Of a stretch of DNA of 64,000 nt, positions 1 through 8,506 are shown piece after piece. Source of the DNA: Vallitalea okinawensis (GTDB taxonomy: Bacteria > Bacillota > Clostridia > Lachnospirales > PQDH01); NCBI RefSeq assembly GCF_002964605.1, contig NZ_PQDH01000002.1, positions 477,090-541,089 on the forward strand, given 5' to 3'. A program made the translations under genes and the position numbers. Numbering within the stretch: position 1 is the first letter of the stretch; each line of letters begins with the position of its first letter. The notes beneath the pieces are model-generated. The model did no database searches, was not told the origin of the DNA, and saw only the letters and a program-made list of their open reading frames with translations.

Positions 1-332
1 TCATCAGCAATTCTACCAAACTTTTCCATGTTATATCTAAAGAAATATGCAATATCTTTTGAACTTACAATATGATCTATTTCCTTCTCTGTTAAAATTA
101 CACCTTCATATTGTTGAACGAAATAGTCCATGATCGTATCAAAAAGCTCTTTTTTCCCTTTATAATGATTATAAAATGAACTTTCTTTAATATTAACTGT
201 CCTGCATAGTTTTCGAATACCAACATTGGCATATCCATATTCTGAAAACAAAAGGACACCACTATAGAATAATTTTTCCTTTGTAGTCTTAGTTACTTTA
301 ATCTTCTCTCTAAAATACTGTTCTTTATTCAT
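1..332 (-). CDS. TetR/AcrR family transcriptional regulator (partial, C-terminus cut off)
   Basis: About 110 N-terminal codons are visible; the gene runs off the left edge. The start is the ATG whose complement lies at 330-332, preceded by GAGG. The helix-turn-helix of the family is clear: an N-terminal stretch 'KLFYSGVLLFSEYGYANVGI' is followed by 'SSFYNHYKGKKELFD', the usual TetR recognition helix ending in Y-x-H-F/Y-x-x-K. The ligand-binding half is missing, so no ligand can be suggested. It faces the two-component/ABC exporter block and a double inverted repeat at 440-458 lies between them, so it probably represses itself and perhaps the divergent operon. Confidence 0.85.
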   Translation of the reverse strand, partial: MNKEQYFREKIKVTKTTKEKLFYSGVLLFSEYGYANVGIRKLCRTVNIKESSFYNHYKGKKELFDTIMDYFVQQYEGVILTEKEIDHIVSSKDIAYFFRYNMEKFGRIAD

Positions 333-439
333 ATACAACTCCTCTAGTTAACCAGTTAAATTTTAAAATCACTAACATAATATTAAGTATATTGTGTGTT
401 TTATACTATTTTGTTAAAATTTTAAGATATCTTATTATA

Positions 440-458
440 ACAAACTAACGTTTGTTAG
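440..458. promoter_or_regulatory. Candidate TetR operator: two overlapping inverted repeats
   Basis: ACAAAC-TAAC-GTTTGT (440-455) overlaps CTAAC-GTTT-GTTAG (445-458). Two offset palindromes are typical of TetR-family sites that bind two dimers. The site lies between the TetR gene and the promoter of the divergent kinase gene. Assignment to the neighbouring TetR is inference. Confidence 0.55.
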
Positions 459-499
459 TAAAGATATTATGAATATATTGCATAATAAAATACAGGTCA

Positions 500-528
500 T
501 TGTTTAATCCCTTCCCATGGTGTATAAT
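500..528 (+). promoter_or_regulatory. Sigma-A-type promoter of the kinase/response-regulator genes
   Basis: TTGTTT at 500-505 and TATAAT at 523-528 are 17 bp apart, about 50 bp before the kinase start codon. Confidence 0.6.
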
Positions 529-577
529 AATGTAAATCTGTTCAAAATAAAATTATAACTGTTAAGGAGATGTACCA

Positions 578-1717
578 ATGAGAAAGACTCTTTATAATTT
601 AGAAATGTGTAGGTACATATGGTTGATAGGATCAATTATAGGAACTCTACTACACATATCCAGTTCGCTGTACCTAGCATTTATCTTTCTTTCATTAGTC
701 ATTTTTATAAATTCACAAGTACGGCTAAAAATACTTAAAAATCGACTTTTTTTAATCTCCATCTTCTTAGAGGTATTACTAGTACTTTATCTGCAATCGT
801 TGACAGGAGGATATATTTATATCATTCTCTTCACTACTATTACTGATTCTGTCTTGCGCCTTAAAGATGAGGTCTATTTAATATTCGTTCTAATCGCTTC
901 AACATTATTATATTCTTTATATCCTGTGTATTCTTTGGAATGGATTATTATAATCTTGCTATTTTATTTGATTACTTATCTCCTACTTCGTCAACTTCGA
1001 CAGGAATTAGATGCCAGAATGGACACAGAGGTACTTTACGATCAGATACGAAAATATAATTACGAATTAGAAGCAACTCGCGCTCGTCTGCTAAGTTACA
1101 CAAAGCAAGTGGAAAATGTTGCGCAACTGGAAGAACGTAATAGAATATCCAGAGAGCTTCATGACTCAATCGGACATGATCTTACTGGTATCTTATTACA
1201 GGTCGATGCGTCTATTCAATTACTACCGATTGATGGAGAGAAGGGAATGGAAATACTCAACTCAGCTTACGATAACATCAATAAGAGTATTGAAAATGTT
1301 AGACAAACGGCTGGAAAATTACGTCCAACAACTTTTCAATCACATATGACGACCCTTAAAGAACTAATCGAAAAGTTTGAAAGAGATACAGGAGTTAATG
1401 TAGAGTTTTTAACAAAAGGTACGCCATATCAACTCTATCCCAGTATAGAGCTGGTTATCTATAAAAACATTAGAGAGGCTTTAACCAATTCAGTACGACA
1501 TGGTTATGCTAAGAATATTCATATTCAACTTATCTACAGTAGCCAAGATATGCAAATAATAATTGAAGATGATGGTTTAGGTTCAACCCATATACAAAAG
1601 GGATTTGGATTAAGCGGTATGGAAGAGAGATTGGAGATTGTAGAAGGTTCTATAACTTATGCTGGAGATAAAGGATTTCGCATCCATATGAAAATACCAA
1701 AACGGGAGGTTATGTAA
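578..1717 (+). CDS. DesK/LiaS-type sensor histidine kinase
   Basis: A 379-residue membrane histidine kinase of the HisKA_3 class. Residues about 12-140 hold a block of some five hydrophobic segments with no large extracellular loop, as in intramembrane-sensing kinases. A coiled-coil linker (about 145-185) leads to the dimerisation helix with 'RISRELHDSIGH', where H195 is the predicted phospho-acceptor. The C-terminal HATPase_c domain shows the N box 'NIREALTNSVRHG' and the G box 'EDDGLGS...GFGLSGMEERL'. The start ATG has AAGGAG 8 bp upstream. The stop codon TAA is directly followed by the response regulator ATG, so the two are co-translated. The ABC exporter downstream is the natural target, by analogy with cell-envelope stress systems in Firmicutes; the stimulus is unknown. 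Confidence 0.9.
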   Translation: MRKTLYNLEMCRYIWLIGSIIGTLLHISSSLYLAFIFLSLVIFINSQVRLKILKNRLFLISIFLEVLLVLYLQSLTGGYIYIILFTTITDSVLRLKDEVYLIFVLIASTLLYSLYPVYSLEWIIIILLFYLITYLLLRQLRQELDARMDTEVLYDQIRKYNYELEATRARLLSYTKQVENVAQLEERNRISRELHDSIGHDLTGILLQVDASIQLLPIDGEKGMEILNSAYDNINKSIENVRQTAGKLRPTTFQSHMTTLKELIEKFERDTGVNVEFLTKGTPYQLYPSIELVIYKNIREALTNSVRHGYAKNIHIQLIYSSQDMQIIIEDDGLGSTHIQKGFGLSGMEERLEIVEGSITYAGDKGFRIHMKIPKREVM

Positions 1718-2344
1718 ATGCCTATACATGTTGCCATAACAGATGATGATGCTCTTATAAGAGACAGTTTAAAATTAATATTAGAACTTGATGAAGATAT
1801 TGAAGTAGTTGGTTTATGCTCTAATGGTGATGAAGCCTATAGACTTTGTATGGAAAAGAAAATAGACGTCATATTGATGGATATAAGGATGCCTGTATGT
1901 GATGGCATCATTGGAACAAAGAAGATTAAAGAATCATTTCCTCAGGTACATATTCTTATACTCACAACCTTTCAAGATGATGAATATATCTATCAAGCAT
2001 TAAAAAATGGGGCTCATGGCTACTTGTTAAAAAACACGCCTTCGGCTAAGATACGTGAACAAATCAAACTGGTTTATAGCGGAACAATGCTTATTCATCC
2101 AGAAATAGCTGAAAAACTCCCCTCCATGCTCTATCAAGAGAAAGAAAAGGATTTATCTAGCTATCATCTATCTGGAAGAGAAATAGAAATCATACAGTTG
2201 ATAAGTGAAGGATACTCCAATAAGGAAATTTCTGAAAAATTATTCTTAGGGGAAAGTACGATTAAGAACTATATCTCGGGAATTCTAACAAAATTGGATT
2301 TACGAGATCGTACCCAAATTGCAATATTCTACTTAAAAAATTAG
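1718..2344 (+). CDS. NarL/LuxR-family response regulator
   Basis: 208 residues: receiver domain (about 4-120) with acidic pocket 'TDDD', phospho-acceptor D55 in 'VILMDIRMP', switch Thr in 'ILTTF' and Lys in 'LLKNT'. The C-terminal LuxR-type helix-turn-helix (about 145-205) is shown by 'LSGREIEIIQLISEGYSNKE' and 'STIKNYISGILTKL'. It begins immediately after the kinase stop codon, so it is the cognate partner of that kinase. A terminator follows at 2356-2379, so the ABC genes are probably a separate transcript that this regulator could control through the palindrome at 2507-2544. Confidence 0.92.
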   Translation: MPIHVAITDDDALIRDSLKLILELDEDIEVVGLCSNGDEAYRLCMEKKIDVILMDIRMPVCDGIIGTKKIKESFPQVHILILTTFQDDEYIYQALKNGAHGYLLKNTPSAKIREQIKLVYSGTMLIHPEIAEKLPSMLYQEKEKDLSSYHLSGREIEIIQLISEGYSNKEISEKLFLGESTIKNYISGILTKLDLRDRTQIAIFYLKN

Positions 2345-2355
2345 TTACTCTTTTG

Positions 2356-2379
2356 AAAGCAGCCTAGCTGCTTTTTTTA
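2356..2379 (+). terminator. Rho-independent terminator after the two-component genes
   Basis: Stem AGCAGC (2358-2363), CTA loop, GCTGCT (2367-2372), followed by a seven-T run. Confidence 0.8.
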
Positions 2380-2386
2380 TAGTGTT

Positions 2387-2425
2387 GGAAAGTCCGCATT
2401 TTGCTCGCAAGGAACCATACTTTCC
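2387..2425. repeat. Dispersed 39-bp repeat, copy 1 (hairpin-ended)
   Basis: The element is bounded by GGAAAGT (2387-2393) and its exact inverse ACTTTCC (2419-2425) and contains TTGCTCGCAAGGAACCATA. A second, inverted copy sits at 46343-46384, where the inner 19 bp match at 17 positions and the arms are again complementary although their sequence differs. It lies just after a terminator, outside genes. A related fragment, GTAGGAAAGTCG, is seen near 2468-2479. The nature of the element is unknown. Confidence 0.5.
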
Positions 2426-2506
2426 TATCTCAAGTTTAAATGTGGTGTTAATCACTTTTGTACTAGTGTAGGAAAGTCGTATAATTCAATGTTTAAGTGA
2501 TGTGAG

Positions 2507-2544
2507 TCACATTATAATAGTACTTTTGTACTATTATAATGTGA
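2507..2544. promoter_or_regulatory. Perfect 17-bp inverted repeat upstream of the ABC exporter
   Basis: TCACATTATAATAGTAC (2507-2523) and its exact inverse (2528-2544) flank a TTTT loop. The right arm contains TATAAT (2535-2540), a possible -10 box for the exporter operon. No strong -35 lies 17 bp upstream, which fits an activator-dependent promoter. The responder encoded at 1718-2344 is the obvious candidate binder; a transcribed hairpin is the alternative. Confidence 0.5.
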
Positions 2545-2631
2545 TTGAAGTTACCAGTCTTTCGACTCAAATTTAAATATACTATTAACATAAGAATTGT
2601 TTCGAGAAAATTAAAGGAAAGGATGATTCTT

Positions 2632-3567
2632 TTGGCTATTATTAAAATTAATGATTTAACTAAAAAATATGGCAACACTATAGCAGTTGATCATATGAAC
2701 TTAGAGATTCGAAGAGGTGACATTTTTGGTTTACTTGGTCCCAATGGAGCTGGCAAAAGTACAACTATCAACATGATATGTGGTCTATTAAAAATGGATC
2801 AGGGAAATATCCATATCGACGGCATTAACATTAAAGATAATCCATTGGAAGCTAAAAAATATTTAGGTTTAGTTCCACAAGAAATAGCCTTTTACGATAC
2901 ACTTACTGCATATGAAAATATAGCTTTCTTTGGTAAGTTATCAGGTCTTAAGGGAACGTTATTGAAAGAAAGAACTAATGAGGCCTTAGAATTTGTTGGC
3001 CTCACTGAAAAAGCTCGTAATTATCCCAAAGAGTTTTCTGGTGGCATGAAACGTAGGTTAAACATTGCTTGTTCTATCGTTCATCACCCTAAAATCATCA
3101 TTATGGATGAGCCTACTGTTGGAATTGATCCTCAATCAAGAAATAATATTTTAGAGTCCGTTAAGAAACTTAACCAAATGGGTTCAACTATTGTTTATAC
3201 CAGTCACTATATGGAGGAAGTAGAAAACCTTTGTAATCAGATAGCAATTATGGATCATGGGCGAGTGATTGCCAATGGTTCAAAAGAAGAACTCAGGAAG
3301 ATTGTCAATGACAATGAGAAGATAATTATCGATTGCTTAAATCTAAATTATAATTTGGTAGAGGACTTGAAGAAGCTTCATGGTATAAAGAGTGTTGATA
3401 CAAAGGATCATTTACTTGAGATTATCGCTCAGAACGTGCAATCAGTACTCCAAGATGTATTCTTTATCATCTCTAAAAACAATGTTCAAATCAGAGAAAT
3501 ACAACTAACTACACCAGATCTTGAGACTGTCTTTTTATCGCTAACTGGTAGAAAATTAAGGGATTAG
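2632..3567 (+). CDS. ABC exporter ATP-binding protein (DrrA/NatA/YhaQ type)
   Basis: About 311 residues energising an ABC-2 exporter. Visible motifs: Walker A 'GPNGAGKST', Q-loop 'LVPQEI', ABC signature 'FSGGMKRR', Walker B 'IIMDEPT' with the catalytic Glu, and the H-loop 'VYTSHYM'. The C-terminal extension after about residue 225 is usual in drug- and bacteriocin-type exporters. The TTG at 2632 is preferred because AAAGGATG lies 9 bp upstream; the ATG at 2623 would sit inside that ribosome site, and an ATG at 2545 lies in the palindrome region. The two permease genes follow at once, so these three genes make one transporter. The cargo is unknown. Confidence 0.88.
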   Translation: MAIIKINDLTKKYGNTIAVDHMNLEIRRGDIFGLLGPNGAGKSTTINMICGLLKMDQGNIHIDGINIKDNPLEAKKYLGLVPQEIAFYDTLTAYENIAFFGKLSGLKGTLLKERTNEALEFVGLTEKARNYPKEFSGGMKRRLNIACSIVHHPKIIIMDEPTVGIDPQSRNNILESVKKLNQMGSTIVYTSHYMEEVENLCNQIAIMDHGRVIANGSKEELRKIVNDNEKIIIDCLNLNYNLVEDLKKLHGIKSVDTKDHLLEIIAQNVQSVLQDVFFIISKNNVQIREIQLTTPDLETVFLSLTGRKLRD

Positions 3568-3579
3568 GAGGTGGATAAA

Positions 3580-4773
3580 GTGAATTATAAGAACATTCTT
3601 CATATAACATCATTAGAGCTGCTTACCAGTTTTCGTAACCCAATAGCTCTAGCTATTAATCTGATCATGCCTATTCTCATGGTCTTTATCATGGGGAATA
3701 TTATGCAACCTCTTTTCGATGTAGCTGAGAATGGCATTGATCAATTTTCTATCTTGTATCATAATCAAGATGATGGACCTTTTGGCGCTGCCTTTGATAG
3801 CTTTATTCATGATGAAGGTAGTGGTTTCTTAAATGTTATTGAAATGCCAATTAAAACTATTGAAGAATCAATATCTGCTGCTGAATACCCTGCTGCAATC
3901 ATAATCCCTGAAAATTTCTCATCATTAATCCTTTATGGAGAGACCACTGAAATTCAACTAATAGGCTCAGGTAACCATCCCATTGAAGAAAGCACTCTCA
4001 AGGCTTTTGTTAATAACTTTAGCCTATGGACGAATACACCACTTCTTTTTAATGATGTCATTCAAGAGCAAAATTCTAATAAGTCTCAAAGCGACACAAC
4101 CAAAGCCTTTAATGAAGTCTTTGATGATTTTGGTAATAGCTTTATCAAGGAAGAAGTGTCTATTAATTCTATTCAACAGCCTATTAACAGTTTTCAATTT
4201 TTTGCAGCTAGTATGCTTGTTTTCTTTCTATTAACTTCATCAATGGGTATAGGGTGTAGCCTAGTGGATGACAGAAAGAACAAGACATATAAAAGAATCT
4301 TTTCTTTTCAAGTTAAAAAAAGCGAATACTTATTAGGAAAGATTATCGGAAATAGTTTTATTGCTATTTTACAGGCAATAAGCATCATTTTAGTTACCTA
4401 TTTTGTATTTGATGTGGCTTGGGGACAACAGTACTTTGGTATTACAATCTTAGTCCTCCTAATAATTTTTATAGCTTCCGCAATAGGCATCCTTTTTTCC
4501 AACCTAGTGCGTTCAAGCGGAGCTCTGACTACTGTTCTCATTATCATATTCTGGTTCATGGCTTTTGTAAGCGGTGGTTTTACAGGTTCTCCGATATTAG
4601 AATCTGCTAGTAAGTTTACCATTAACCATTGGGCTTTTAATGCCTTTACCAGCCTTATGATTGGAGGAGAATTAAAAGATATTACAGGAAGTTTAATGGT
4701 GTTGATATGCTTAGCATTAGTTCTTTGGACCCTAGGTCTAGTATCTTATAATAGGAGGGCTTCCTATGAATAA
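3580..4773 (+). CDS. ABC-2 type exporter permease (first of two)
   Basis: About 397 residues with the ABC-2 layout: one N-terminal membrane helix ('LAINLIMPILMVFIMGNIM'), a long extracytoplasmic domain of roughly 170 residues, and about five C-terminal helices (from 'FFAASMLVFFLLTSSMGIGC' onward). The GTG at 3580 is taken as start because AGGAGGTG ends 6 bp before it; the GTG at 3571 overlaps that site. It overlaps the next permease by 8 bp, which supports translational coupling and a heterodimeric membrane part. Confidence 0.85.
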   Translation: MNYKNILHITSLELLTSFRNPIALAINLIMPILMVFIMGNIMQPLFDVAENGIDQFSILYHNQDDGPFGAAFDSFIHDEGSGFLNVIEMPIKTIEESISAAEYPAAIIIPENFSSLILYGETTEIQLIGSGNHPIEESTLKAFVNNFSLWTNTPLLFNDVIQEQNSNKSQSDTTKAFNEVFDDFGNSFIKEEVSINSIQQPINSFQFFAASMLVFFLLTSSMGIGCSLVDDRKNKTYKRIFSFQVKKSEYLLGKIIGNSFIAILQAISIILVTYFVFDVAWGQQYFGITILVLLIIFIASAIGILFSNLVRSSGALTTVLIIIFWFMAFVSGGFTGSPILESASKFTINHWAFNAFTSLMIGGELKDITGSLMVLICLALVLWTLGLVSYNRRASYE

Positions 4774-5887
4774 TAGTCTATTAATAACAGGAAATATGAT
4801 TAAAAGAGCCTTTAGAAATAAAAAAGAATTGCTTATCTTAACATTGCTACCCATACTGATTATTGGGTTGATGACCGTACTTGGGGAACAGCAAAACTCA
4901 GAACCAATTCATGTAGGATATATCAATTTAGATCAAGGTAATCTGGGATTATCGCTTATTGATTATATTAATTCACAGGATAGTATCACATTAGTACCTA
5001 TTGAAAAAAAAGATATCGCCAATCCTTCTGATTATAGCTTTACATTTTTAATACCTGTTGATTTCACTAGTCATATTTCTAATAACCAATTGACTCAGAT
5101 AACCTTTTACCCTTTTGAACATAGTCTTTACTATGAAAATCTTAAAGGAAACATCAATCAATATATTGCAAGCCTTTATGTAATGAACAAGTTAGCTGAT
5201 GAAACACTATTGCCTAAATTTATAGCAAGTTTGAAAAATCCACCTATAAATGTTTCTTATCGTATAGCTGGTGTAGATACCACACAGGTTAGTTATGAAG
5301 AGCGCCTTCCCTCTATGGGTTTTGTCATCACGTTTATCATGCTTTTAATCATTACAACAATGGGTTCTCTCCTAGAAGATAAAAAGAGATTGACTTTAGC
5401 AAGAGTTTTTACTCACCCAGTTAAATATTGGGAAGTTATAACTGGTAACTTATTAGGTAGCTTAGTACTGGGGTTATTGCAACTTATTCCTATTCTCATT
5501 ACTTTGAAAATCATATTCCAAATACCGTTTGACAAGCAATTTCTAGGTTTAGCTCTGATTCTTTTTGCTTTTTTAGTAACATCCATTGGGATTGGGATTG
5601 GTTTGGTAGGTATAATAAAAAACAATTTTAATCCGTTATTAATTTTTTCTAGCATCATTATACCAACATCAATATTAGGAGGTACATTCATCCCATCCTC
5701 CATGATGCCTGATATTATTAATAAAATAGCTTATATCGTTCCACAGAAATGGGTTATGGATTCTATAGAAAAAGTACTCCAAGGTGCCCCTTTAAGTACT
5801 ATACTATTTAATGTAGGTGTTATTCTTATGTTTGGTGTTGCCTTTGCCACCTTTGGTACTAAGACATTAAAACCCCTAAATGAATGA
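4766..5887 (+). CDS. ABC-2 type exporter permease (second of two)
   Basis: 373 residues with the same layout as the preceding gene: helix 1 near residues 22-40, a periplasm-facing domain (about 45-185), and five or six helices from 'SMGFVITFIMLLIITTMGSLL' to the end. The start ATG is preceded by AGGAGG and overlaps the upstream gene by 8 bp. Sequence identity to its neighbour is low, so the two likely form a heterodimer with the ATPase at 2632-3567. Function beyond export cannot be read from the sequence. Confidence 0.85.
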   Translation: MNNSLLITGNMIKRAFRNKKELLILTLLPILIIGLMTVLGEQQNSEPIHVGYINLDQGNLGLSLIDYINSQDSITLVPIEKKDIANPSDYSFTFLIPVDFTSHISNNQLTQITFYPFEHSLYYENLKGNINQYIASLYVMNKLADETLLPKFIASLKNPPINVSYRIAGVDTTQVSYEERLPSMGFVITFIMLLIITTMGSLLEDKKRLTLARVFTHPVKYWEVITGNLLGSLVLGLLQLIPILITLKIIFQIPFDKQFLGLALILFAFLVTSIGIGIGLVGIIKNNFNPLLIFSSIIIPTSILGGTFIPSSMMPDIINKIAYIVPQKWVMDSIEKVLQGAPLSTILFNVGVILMFGVAFATFGTKTLKPLNE

Positions 5888-5974
5888 AAAAAGTTCGTAT
5901 TTCTACATTAATTATTGACATGTGTCTTTACAGAAGCTTCAGAATATGCTACCCTCTTTCTGAGGAGTGATATA

Positions 5975-6580
5975 TTGAATACATTATTTCAGGGTGTTAT
6001 TAATTTTAAGAACACTTCATATAAGAATCATGAACAACTATACAATCAATTAAATGACCATCAAAATCCACATACACTATTTATTACTTGTAGTGATTCC
6101 AGAATTGTTCCCAGTATAATAACTGATACTATACCTGGAGAACTTTTCGTCATCCGAAATGTAGCTAACATTATACCAACATTTGATAAGATTCATGAGA
6201 ATCCATCTGTTGGCTCAGCAATAGAATACGCCACAAAGGTGTTAAATGTAGAAAATATCGTAGTATGTGGCCATTCCAACTGCGGTGGTTGTAAAGCTAT
6301 GACACAGGACCAGGATGAACTCATAGAGGTACCTATTACTGAGAAATGGATACAAATGGCTGATTTCGATTCCCAAACGACAAAGAACTGTGTTGATGAT
6401 CACAAACAAATAGAGCTAAAAAATGTACTTACGCAGATCAATCACTTACTGACCTATCCATTTGTGTCACAACGTTATAAGAATAAGAAGCTTAACATCT
6501 ATGGGTGGTATTATGATATTGGTACAGGACAAATCTATAATTATAACAGAGAAAAGCAAATCTTTGAATTAATACAGTAA
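5975..6580 (+). CDS. Beta-class carbonic anhydrase
   Basis: About 201 residues, the normal length for a beta-carbonic anhydrase, which interconverts CO2 and bicarbonate in the cytoplasm. The zinc-site motifs are complete: 'ITCSDSR' gives the first Cys with the Asp-Arg dyad, and 'VVCGHSNCGGC' gives His and the second Cys. A TTG at 5975 with GAGGAGTGA just upstream is the likely start; an in-frame TTG at 5915 has no ribosome site. It follows the exporter by about 90 bp on the same strand, may share its transcript, and ends at a strong two-way terminator. Confidence 0.9.
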   Translation: MNTLFQGVINFKNTSYKNHEQLYNQLNDHQNPHTLFITCSDSRIVPSIITDTIPGELFVIRNVANIIPTFDKIHENPSVGSAIEYATKVLNVENIVVCGHSNCGGCKAMTQDQDELIEVPITEKWIQMADFDSQTTKNCVDDHKQIELKNVLTQINHLLTYPFVSQRYKNKKLNIYGWYYDIGTGQIYNYNREKQIFELIQ

Positions 6581-6585
6581 TTAGT

Positions 6586-6612
6586 AATAGCGAGGGATTA
6601 ACCCTCGCTATT
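6586..6612. terminator. Bidirectional terminator between carbonic anhydrase and tetR
   Basis: AATAGCGAGGG (6586-6596) pairs with CCCTCGCTATT (6602-6612) around a 5-base loop. The flanking genes converge on it. Confidence 0.8.
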
Positions 6613-6635
6613 TATCTAAGTATTCTATTTAAATC

Positions 6636-7265
6636 TTATTTGTAAAATAAATCTCTGAGAAATTCAATATACTGATCTAAATTTTCGAATAATTCTTCCG
6701 GATTTAATTCTATCTCATTGGCTCTAACCTTATCTTGATACTCATCACTGCACTTTTGCATGGTCCACTGAATGACATTAATGGTTTTGTCTATATCAAT
6801 ATCCTCCTTAAATTTACTCAAGTCGATATTTTTCAAGTAAAACCTTGTCTGTATATCTGAAAGACTAGCATTTGACTTAATCACATCATTTCTGATTTTT
6901 TCCTTCGATTCTTTATCTACATTATTAATATAAAAGTCCATCATATAAGGGAATTCCAAATACACATCTAATTTAATTCTTAAAGATTGCTTAATTCTAC
7001 TAAATAAATCAGTTTCTTCCCAATAAAATTTCTCGTTAAAAGTTTTAATTAATTGAGTTATAGAGAATTCTAAGAGAAAATCATATAACTCTTGTTTATC
7101 AGTAAAATAATGATACATCAATCCACGGGATACATTAGCCGCCTTAACAATGTTATTAGTTGATGCTTTTTCAAAATTATTCTTACTAAATTCCTCTAAG
7201 GCACAGTTAATGATTCTATTAATTTTTTCATTATCCAAATCTATATTTTTAAACTTTTCATCCAT
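6636..7265 (-). CDS. TetR/AcrR family transcriptional regulator
   Basis: 209 residues. The N-terminal helix-turn-helix covers about residues 12-58, with 'IINCALEEFSKNNFEKASTN' and the recognition part 'GLMYHYFTDKQELYDFLL'. The rest is a helical ligand domain with no recognisable ligand. GGAG lies 10 bp before the ATG. The gene's own promoter at 7312-7341 is followed by a palindrome at 7289-7307, so autorepression is likely. It is divergent from the ArsR-like gene. Confidence 0.9.
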   Translation of the reverse strand: MDEKFKNIDLDNEKINRIINCALEEFSKNNFEKASTNNIVKAANVSRGLMYHYFTDKQELYDFLLEFSITQLIKTFNEKFYWEETDLFSRIKQSLRIKLDVYLEFPYMMDFYINNVDKESKEKIRNDVIKSNASLSDIQTRFYLKNIDLSKFKEDIDIDKTINVIQWTMQKCSDEYQDKVRANEIELNPEELFENLDQYIEFLRDLFYK

Positions 7266-7288
7266 CAGTATAACACTCCTTCATAGTA

Positions 7289-7307
7289 ATAGACAACTTG
7301 TGTCTAT
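7289..7307. promoter_or_regulatory. Candidate operator of the TetR regulator
   Basis: ATAGACA (7289-7295), 5-bp spacer, TGTCTAT (7301-7307). It lies just downstream of the minus-strand -10 box, where a bound repressor would block initiation. Confidence 0.55.
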
Positions 7308-7311
7308 CTTC

Positions 7312-7341
7312 ATTATACACCTAACCTCCAAAATTTATCAA
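7312..7341 (-). promoter_or_regulatory. Promoter of the TetR gene
   Basis: On the minus strand, TTGATA (7336-7341) and TATAAT (7312-7317) with an 18-bp spacer. Confidence 0.55.
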
Positions 7342-7400
7342 TTATTTTTTTGGGGGCTACTTTCTTGGTAGCTTGCTTTTGCAGTATGTGTTTTAAGAAT

Positions 7401-7429
7401 TCGACATCTATCGAATTAGATGTTATAAT
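7401..7429 (+). promoter_or_regulatory. Promoter with embedded operator of the ArsR-like gene
   Basis: TCGACA (7401-7406) and TATAAT (7424-7429) are 17 bp apart. The spacer is filled by the inverted repeat ACATCTA-TCGAAT-TAGATGT (7404-7423). The same half-sites recur at the downstream MFS promoter (8538-8565), so one regulator probably controls both. Confidence 0.65.
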
Positions 7430-7456
7430 AAGATATTCTTACGAACAGGTGATTAT

Positions 7457-8428
7457 ATGAATAATGAATATGAATTAAAGGTGATTCATAAGCCTAGTTA
7501 CTATATTGAAATGGTTGCTTTGCTTCATAGTATCATTACCAAGCAAAAAGAGCCTTTTACATTGGATAAAGATTATACTGAACTAATAAATATATTCCAT
7601 GGACTGAATTTGAAAGGCTGTGAATTATTTGAGTTCTTTCTCCATAATCCAATAGAGAATTACAACGAGCTTAAAACTTACTTTGAAAACTTAGATGAGT
7701 TAGAATTCTTAACAATCTTATTTGATAATACTTTTTCTGCTGAAGAAGTAAAACAATTATATAAAGATTTTGATAGTATCAAAATGTTGGCTAAAGTCAA
7801 TGTTAATGCAATGGATAATGATACAAAATCAATGAAATACATCTTTCAAGAAACAGAGTCATTTGCTAAAAAACTACTAGTTCTCTTTCAAGATCTTGAT
7901 CATATAGTAACTGCTCAAATGAAACATACAGATATGTATCAAGAAAAGATGAAAATTATTAATAGTATGTTACAAAAGATGATGCCCATTAATGTATCAC
8001 AAGAAATTATGGGGAAAAAATTTAGAAAGCAATATGCTTATACTAGTTTCTATTTTGTCCCTTCATACTTCTTTAAACGATTTCCTATGCGAACCTATAA
8101 TGACCATACCCAAATCCTAGCTTATCCCATTTTGGATTATGACTATTATGATGAAAAATATCTGGTGAAAGCTATGAAAATATTAGGTGATCGTATCCGG
8201 TTACAAATGGTTAAAAAGTTATCCCAAAGACCTATGTTTGGTAAAGAATTAGCTCAGGAATTAGGTATTGGACCTTCTACAGTTAGTCATCATTTAGACC
8301 AACTTAACTCTGTGAAGCTACTGCACATTGAGCGTGATAAAAATACTAAATATTTTAGTTTGAATCATAACGAGTATCATCAACTGCTTGATGGTATGAA
8401 AAAATATATTTCCAAAATTGATCATTAG
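7457..8428 (+). CDS. ArsR-family regulator with a long N-terminal domain
   Basis: 323 residues. The winged helix-turn-helix is at the C-terminus (about 240-320): 'LGDRIRLQMVKKLSQRPMFG', then 'ELAQELGIGPSTVSHHLDQL' and the wing 'HIERDKNTKYFSLN'. The N-terminal 230 residues have no metal-binding Cys pair and are unlike the short classical ArsR proteins; they probably sense a ligand. AGGTGATT precedes the ATG. A terminator follows, then the MFS gene behind its own promoter bearing the same operator half-sites, so the gene likely controls itself and that transporter. Confidence 0.85.
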   Translation: MNNEYELKVIHKPSYYIEMVALLHSIITKQKEPFTLDKDYTELINIFHGLNLKGCELFEFFLHNPIENYNELKTYFENLDELEFLTILFDNTFSAEEVKQLYKDFDSIKMLAKVNVNAMDNDTKSMKYIFQETESFAKKLLVLFQDLDHIVTAQMKHTDMYQEKMKIINSMLQKMMPINVSQEIMGKKFRKQYAYTSFYFVPSYFFKRFPMRTYNDHTQILAYPILDYDYYDEKYLVKAMKILGDRIRLQMVKKLSQRPMFGKELAQELGIGPSTVSHHLDQLNSVKLLHIERDKNTKYFSLNHNEYHQLLDGMKKYISKIDH

Positions 8429-8435
8429 ATTGATG

Positions 8436-8485
8436 AACAGACTCTATCATAAATATTAAACCTATTTATGTTGAGTCTGTTTTTA
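8436..8485 (+). terminator. Terminator after the ArsR-like gene
   Basis: AACAGACTC (8436-8444) pairs with GAGTCTGTT (8473-8481); the interior also pairs (ATAAATA with TATTTAT). A T-rich run follows. Confidence 0.7.
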
Positions 8486-8506
8486 TTATTTATTACTTAT
8501 ATTGAC

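Noticed and set aside
2545..2631. ATG at 2545 as start of the ABC ATPase
   Set aside because: The leading 29 residues have no family match, overlap the promoter palindrome region and lack a ribosome site; the TTG at 2632 has one.
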